Shown in pieces: positions 59,736 through 64,000 of a stretch of DNA of 64,000 bases. The position numbers and the translations under genes are program-made. The first letter of the stretch is position 1, and each line of letters begins with the position of its first letter. Source of the stretch: Siphonobacter aquaeclarae (GTDB lineage: Bacteria; Bacteroidota; Bacteroidia; Cytophagales; Spirosomataceae); the NCBI RefSeq assembly GCF_900103285.1, contig NZ_FNGS01000010.1, forward strand, positions 171,961-235,960, in the 5' to 3' direction. The notes under the pieces were generated by a model. The model was not told where the DNA came from. It did not search any database and was given only the letters and a program-made list of their open reading frames with translations.

Positions 59736-60641
59736 ATGATGCGATTCGGCGTAGTCCCGCGGGAAGAGCTGGACAAAGTGGATTTCAGCCTGCCGGCCGA
59801 TCATCCGGCCAACGACGATGTACTTTCCGGTACACCTGCCGGAGACCTGCAGATACTGACCGGCTGTCCGAGCTGGAAGGAAGACAGCTGGGTAGGCAAA
59901 ATCTATCCCTATTCCATGAAAGAGGGAGAAGCGCTCGAACACTATACCCGGCAGTTTAATACACTAGAGCTCAATGTAACGCATTACGCGATTCCGACGG
60001 ATGCGACGATCGCCGCCTGGCGCGAGGCCGCGACGCCCGGTTTTACCTATTGCCCGAAATTCCCCCAAATCATCAGCCATAAGCTGGAACTGCTTAATTC
60101 AGAGGATATTACCCGCGATTTCTGCGGGCAGATGCTCAAACTGGGCGAATACCTGGGTATGCCATTTCTGCAAATGGGGCCGGGGTTCAATCCGCAAAAG
60201 GGCAAGTCGCTGCTGCAATACCTGGACAGGCTGCCGTTTACCGTGGCGGTGGAACTCCGGCACCCGGGGTGGTTTGAGCCGAAAATCTGGAACCGGACCT
60301 GCGAAGTGCTCCGCGAGCGGGGCCACGGCCTGGTGATTACCGATGTGCCGGGCCGCCGCGATGCTGCGCATATGAGCCTGACGATGCCGACCGCGATGAT
60401 TCGTTTTTTGGGAAATGACCTGCACCCGACGGATTATACCCGCGCCGACGAATGGGTTCAGCGCATCCGCGTCTGGCGCGACAAGGGGCTGGAAAAGCTA
60501 TACCTGTTTATTCACTGCCATTCAACCATCGACGCTCCCGAGCTGGCCCGCTACTGGATCGAGCAACTGAATGATACGCTGAAGATGCGGTTGAAACTAC
60601 CGGTATTTCTTCCGAAAAATGATCAGTTGTCGATGTTCTGA
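59736..60641 (+). CDS. DUF72 domain-containing protein
   Basis: A 301-residue protein of the DUF72/YecE family (TIM-barrel fold). LTGCPSWKEDSWVGKIYP is the diagnostic G-x-x-x-W-x-x-x-x-Y/F-P opening; NTLELNVTHYAIPT, the strand PFTVAVELRHPGWF, VITDVPGRRD and IRFLGND follow. A metal or nucleotide role has been suggested but no reaction is known. It begins five bases after recX, so co-transcription is likely. Confidence 0.92.
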   Translation: MMRFGVVPREELDKVDFSLPADHPANDDVLSGTPAGDLQILTGCPSWKEDSWVGKIYPYSMKEGEALEHYTRQFNTLELNVTHYAIPTDATIAAWREAATPGFTYCPKFPQIISHKLELLNSEDITRDFCGQMLKLGEYLGMPFLQMGPGFNPQKGKSLLQYLDRLPFTVAVELRHPGWFEPKIWNRTCEVLRERGHGLVITDVPGRRDAAHMSLTMPTAMIRFLGNDLHPTDYTRADEWVQRIRVWRDKGLEKLYLFIHCHSTIDAPELARYWIEQLNDTLKMRLKLPVFLPKNDQLSMF

Positions 60642-60782
60642 TTTTCGGGAACACCCGCCGGAAAAATGGAAAATGCAGCCTGCTGATTAACCGGTTCCTG
60701 CCGTTCGCTAACTCCCTGGCGTTTGCTTGACAGTTGGTAATTAATATTTGGTAGTTTGGGTCTTTGATCCGCACCAATATAC

Positions 60783-63700
60783 ATGAAAGCGTTTCGTATG
60801 TTCTGCCTTATCTGGCTTGGCGCCGGTCCGGGTACGGCAATCTCCCAACAAGTGTATATCAACGAAATCATGGCTTCCAACAGCCGCACCGTCAGCGACG
60901 CTACCGGGGCGGAGGAAGACTGGTTTGAGATCTACAATCCCAATGCTTTTTCCGTCAATATCGGAGGGTATTATGTCACAGACGATGCTTCACGACCGAC
61001 GAAATACCGTTTCCCGACCGGGTCGGCTCAGACCATCGTCCCGGCCAATGGTTTCATCCTGATATGGGCCAGCGAGGCCCCGCAACGTGGTGTGACGCAC
61101 GTCGGGTTTAAGCTTTCCGCAGACGGGGAGACCATCAGGCTGTACGCTTCTGACGGCACTACCCTGATCGATGGCGTTACCTTCGGCCCGCAGCGACCGG
61201 ATATTTCCTACGGTCGGCAAACCAACGGGAGCAATACCTGGGTGTACTTTCCGACTGCAACGCCGGGGGCGGGAAACCAGATCTCTGCCGGGTATCCGGG
61301 CCTCGCCGGGGCGCCGCTTTTTTCCAAAGAGGCTGGATTTTATACCGGAGGGTTCAGTCTTACCCTGTCTTCCCCGGAAAATGGAGCGACGATCTATTAT
61401 ACCCTGGATGGTTCGGAGCCGGATTCCGCGAATGTGGGCGGAACAACCTTTCAATACAAAAACAGCTATGCAGAAAATCCGGGACAGTCTTCCGGACCGT
61501 TGCTGAATGAAACATTCCGCAGCTGGAAATATACAACGCCGCTTTCGGTAGCAGACAGGTCATCGTCGCCCAATAAAGTCTCGGTCAAATCCTCCACTAT
61601 TCATCAGAATCCAACCTTTTACTTTCCGTCTTCTTCGGTATTCAAGGCAACAGTCGTGCGGGCGCGGACCTATAAACCCGGTACTGTTTCCAGCGACATC
61701 GTAACGAAGACCTACTTTATTACCCCGGACACGGCCCGCTTCCGGCTGCCGGTTGTTGCCATCAGTCTGCCGGAGAAATCGTTATTTCATTATAATACAG
61801 GCATTTACACGGCGGGAAAGGTATTTGACGATTTCCGGGCGGCCAATCCGAGCTTCCCCACCGGTGAACTATGTATGCCCGGGAATTTTGCGCAGGACGG
61901 AGAAGCCTGGGAACGTTCGGGAAATGCGGAGTTTTTCGTCGGAAAATTGCCGGTAATCGGCCAGTCCGTCGGCGTGCGGATTCACGGAGGCTGCACGAGC
62001 TCCGTTTACCGGAAAAGCCTTCGCCTGTACAGCAGCTCCGATTTCAGCTACCCGTTTTTCGATAGCCGGCCGGCTTCTCTGGCCTATAAACGGCTCGTCC
62101 TGCGGAACGGCGGGAACGATTTCCGGTATACCATTCTGATCGATGATGTGATGCAAAAAATGGCGGCGCACCTCCGGCTTACGAGCCAGGCACACGAGCC
62201 CGCCGCGGTATACCTCAACGGAGAGTACTGGGGAGTTCACACGCTGATGGAGCGGTATGATAAATACTTTTTTGAACGGGTGCATGGCGTACCCGCCGAT
62301 TCCCTGGATATGGTCACGATCAGCCATGGCGTCGATGTGGATGAAGGAACCGCCGATCAGTATAACCTGCTCCGCAACTATTTCCAGGCAACCGGCTCTC
62401 CTGACCTGAATTACCTGAAAACCCTGATGGATACCGACTGTTTCGCGGATTATCAGATCGTGGAGATTTTCGGGGGAAATACCGACTGGCCTCAGAATAA
62501 CCTGGTTATGTGGCGGAAGCGCATAGCCTATAATCCACAGGCCGGTTTTGGGGATGGGCGGTGGCGCTGGGCTCTCAAAGACATGGATTACTGCCTGAGT
62601 ATGGTCAATGACGCGACATTCAATACGCTGGAATGGGCGACGAGCTCCGGTACGTATCCGGACTATACCCGTTTTCTCCGGCGGATGCTGGATATCCCGG
62701 CATTCAGAAACTACTTCATCAACCGGTTTGCCGACCTGCTCAATACAGCTTTTCATACTACCCGTACGACTACCCTCTTTAACGCACAAAAGGCTGTTTA
62801 CCAGCCTGATATGCCCGAGCACTTCAGCCGCTGGCCCGGCAATGCCAGCTATACGTCGTGGCAGACGAATACCAACGCCGTTACGACGTTTCTTCAGCAA
62901 CGGCCGGCTAACGTCCGCAATCACATCCGCAGCAAGTTCGGGCTGTCCTCCAACCGAAACCTGACCGTCAATGTCTCCGACGCGGCTCAGGGATATGTCA
63001 AAGTCAATACCATCGATGTACTGCCTGCTACTCCCGGTGTACCCGCCAATCCATACCCGTGGACCGGTATCTACTTTCAGGGCGTGCCGGTAACGGTGGT
63101 CGCCAAACCCAATCGCGGCTACAAATTTCAACACTGGAAAGACGGAGCAACGATATTGACGACAGATACGACGCTGACGCTGGCATCGCTTACTGCCGAC
63201 CGCACCCTGCTGGCCGTTTTCGTCGTCGACTCGGCCTTCAACAGCAAGCCGCCGGCCTATAACCTGGTCCTGTGCGACTACCGTTTCCAGAGCTGGGATG
63301 CTGCCGCGCCGGCCGGTACCTATCCGCCCAATATGCAGTTTGTCTCGATGAATCAGGACGATCCGGGCCTTACTGCGGTTCCTGCCGATACGGTTAAAGG
63401 CGCCTACAACTACTCCTCCCGCACCCGCATCAACGGCCTGGGTAGTAACGGAATCGCCTTTATCAATACCGGCAACGACAATACCAATCCGGGGTATGTA
63501 CCGAGCCGCCTGGGAGGTGCGCTGCTGGCCCTGCGGACGCTCGGGCTCAACCAGGCCTTTGTGCAGTGGACCGGCGGGACAGTCACGCCCAACAGCCGGC
63601 AGTACCGCATCCGCCTGCGCTACCGGATCGGAGATACCGGCCCGTTTCAGGACCTGACCGACGGCGGCGGTAATCCCGTCGAATACGTCCGGAATACTAC

Positions 63701-64000
63701 TGCCGGCCATAGCCAGACCTTCGGCCCGGTGGCGCTGCCGGCGGCGTTGCTCAACCAGCCTTACGTACAATTACTGTGGCAGTATTATTACACGGGCATA
63801 GGCACGTCGGGGTCGAGGGATCAGCTTCGGATCGACGATATTGTTGTTTCCAGGGATAAATGCGAGAGCGTGGCATCGGGAAGCTGGCAGGTCAAAACGA
63901 CCTGGAGCTGCGGGCGGGTACCGTCGGTTTGCGACGACGTCGTGATCAAAAACGGACACGTTATCACCATTGCGAATGCCGAAGCCCGAAACCTGCAACT
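60783..64000 (+). CDS. Large secreted CotH-domain protein (partial, cut at window end)
   Basis: The frame runs open from ATG 60783 to the end, 1072 codons with no stop. A signal peptide (residues 1-22) is followed by a lamin-tail domain (about 23-145; VYINEIMASNSRTV), a chitobiase-type beta domain (about 180-300; SLTLSSPENGATIYYTLDGSEPD), and a CotH kinase-like domain (about 320-640; VRIHGGC...RKSLRLYSS, RLVLRNGGNDF, VYLNGEYWGVHTLMERYDKYFFE, WRWALKDMDYCL). An InlB-type beta repeat follows (about 725-815; VVAKPNRGYKFQHWKDG). CotH proteins phosphorylate serines of secreted proteins in Bacillus spores. The size and layout suggest a T9SS cargo, whose sorting domain would lie beyond the window. 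Confidence 0.85.
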   Translation, partial: MKAFRMFCLIWLGAGPGTAISQQVYINEIMASNSRTVSDATGAEEDWFEIYNPNAFSVNIGGYYVTDDASRPTKYRFPTGSAQTIVPANGFILIWASEAPQRGVTHVGFKLSADGETIRLYASDGTTLIDGVTFGPQRPDISYGRQTNGSNTWVYFPTATPGAGNQISAGYPGLAGAPLFSKEAGFYTGGFSLTLSSPENGATIYYTLDGSEPDSANVGGTTFQYKNSYAENPGQSSGPLLNETFRSWKYTTPLSVADRSSSPNKVSVKSSTIHQNPTFYFPSSSVFKATVVRARTYKPGTVSSDIVTKTYFITPDTARFRLPVVAISLPEKSLFHYNTGIYTAGKVFDDFRAANPSFPTGELCMPGNFAQDGEAWERSGNAEFFVGKLPVIGQSVGVRIHGGCTSSVYRKSLRLYSSSDFSYPFFDSRPASLAYKRLVLRNGGNDFRYTILIDDVMQKMAAHLRLTSQAHEPAAVYLNGEYWGVHTLMERYDKYFFERVHGVPADSLDMVTISHGVDVDEGTADQYNLLRNYFQATGSPDLNYLKTLMDTDCFADYQIVEIFGGNTDWPQNNLVMWRKRIAYNPQAGFGDGRWRWALKDMDYCLSMVNDATFNTLEWATSSGTYPDYTRFLRRMLDIPAFRNYFINRFADLLNTAFHTTRTTTLFNAQKAVYQPDMPEHFSRWPGNASYTSWQTNTNAVTTFLQQRPANVRNHIRSKFGLSSNRNLTVNVSDAAQGYVKVNTIDVLPATPGVPANPYPWTGIYFQGVPVTVVAKPNRGYKFQHWKDGATILTTDTTLTLASLTADRTLLAVFVVDSAFNSKPPAYNLVLCDYRFQSWDAAAPAGTYPPNMQFVSMNQDDPGLTAVPADTVKGAYNYSSRTRINGLGSNGIAFINTGNDNTNPGYVPSRLGGALLALRTLGLNQAFVQWTGGTVTPNSRQYRIRLRYRIGDTGPFQDLTDGGGNPVEYVRNTTAGHSQTFGPVALPAALLNQPYVQLLWQYYYTGIGTSGSRDQLRIDDIVVSRDKCESVASGSWQVKTTWSCGRVPSVCDDVVIKNGHVITIANAEARNLQ

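Noticed and set aside
61869..63770. A 633-codon minus-strand frame in the CotH-protein region
   Set aside because: The plus strand carries clear lamin-tail, CotH and beta-repeat domains across the same bases, so this is the shadow of a real gene.

Overview
This window is a stretch of chromosome from a member of the Bacteroidota, most likely the order Cytophagales. The evidence is a T9SS sorting domain (397..1002), a PorW/SprE-type lipoprotein (13400..15559), and several promoters of the Bacteroidota form TTG/TTTG-N18-20-TAnnTTTG. Starts lack Shine-Dalgarno sequences and GC content is moderately high. The assignment rests on protein recognition and motifs read by eye; no search was run.

Layout. 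0-8.5 kb: the tail of an OstA-like gene, a T9SS cargo protein, an unusually long D-Ala-D-Ala ligase-family protein, a phosphohexomutase, and small housekeeping or secreted enzymes. 8.6-13.3 kb: the Fo part of ATP synthase with delta (atpB-E-F-H), an AtpI-like gene and atpZ. A divergent SIS-domain gene and a DUF1835 gene lie between atpZ and the AtpI-like gene, and no atpA/atpG follows atpH. 13.4-24.7 kb: porW, a Crp/Fnr regulator, ettA, a DUF349 protein, an S41 protease, an outer-membrane barrel, GDP-fucose synthase and two small genes. 24.8-30.4 kb: the conserved fatty-acid block yceD-rpmF-plsX-fabH, then efp-accB-accC. 30.5-32 kb: an amino-acid permease.

32.0-36.2 kb: the oddest region. Four consecutive paralogous lipoproteins of about 325-340 residues, all ending in Pro-Leu-Trp, sit in strikingly AT-rich DNA with one promoter in front and one terminator behind. 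I cannot assign the family. This is the best candidate for an undescribed system.

36.3-44.4 kb: rocD, a BadF-type sugar kinase, an Rrf2 regulator, rpmH, a membrane glycosyltransferase-like protein with MORN-like repeats, and a sugar/nucleoside transporter with an oxidoreductase. 44.4-58 kb: a signalling and stress locus. It holds rpoN, a sigma-54 activator, three histidine kinases and three stand-alone receivers, then a holin-like/YtxH envelope set, dps, a coiled-coil lipoprotein and a glycogen-branching-type enzyme. A possible small RNA lies at 54.24-54.32 kb. 58-64 kb: an MFS exporter, recX, a DUF72 gene, and a large secreted CotH-domain protein cut by the window end.

How the genes fit together. 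PorW belongs to the T9SS, which would export cargo such as the 397..1002 protein and probably the CotH protein. The yceD-to-accC block supplies malonyl-CoA and starts fatty-acid synthesis. The rpoN operon, its kinases and the neighbouring envelope/Dps genes look like one stress regulon; that link is inferred from position only.
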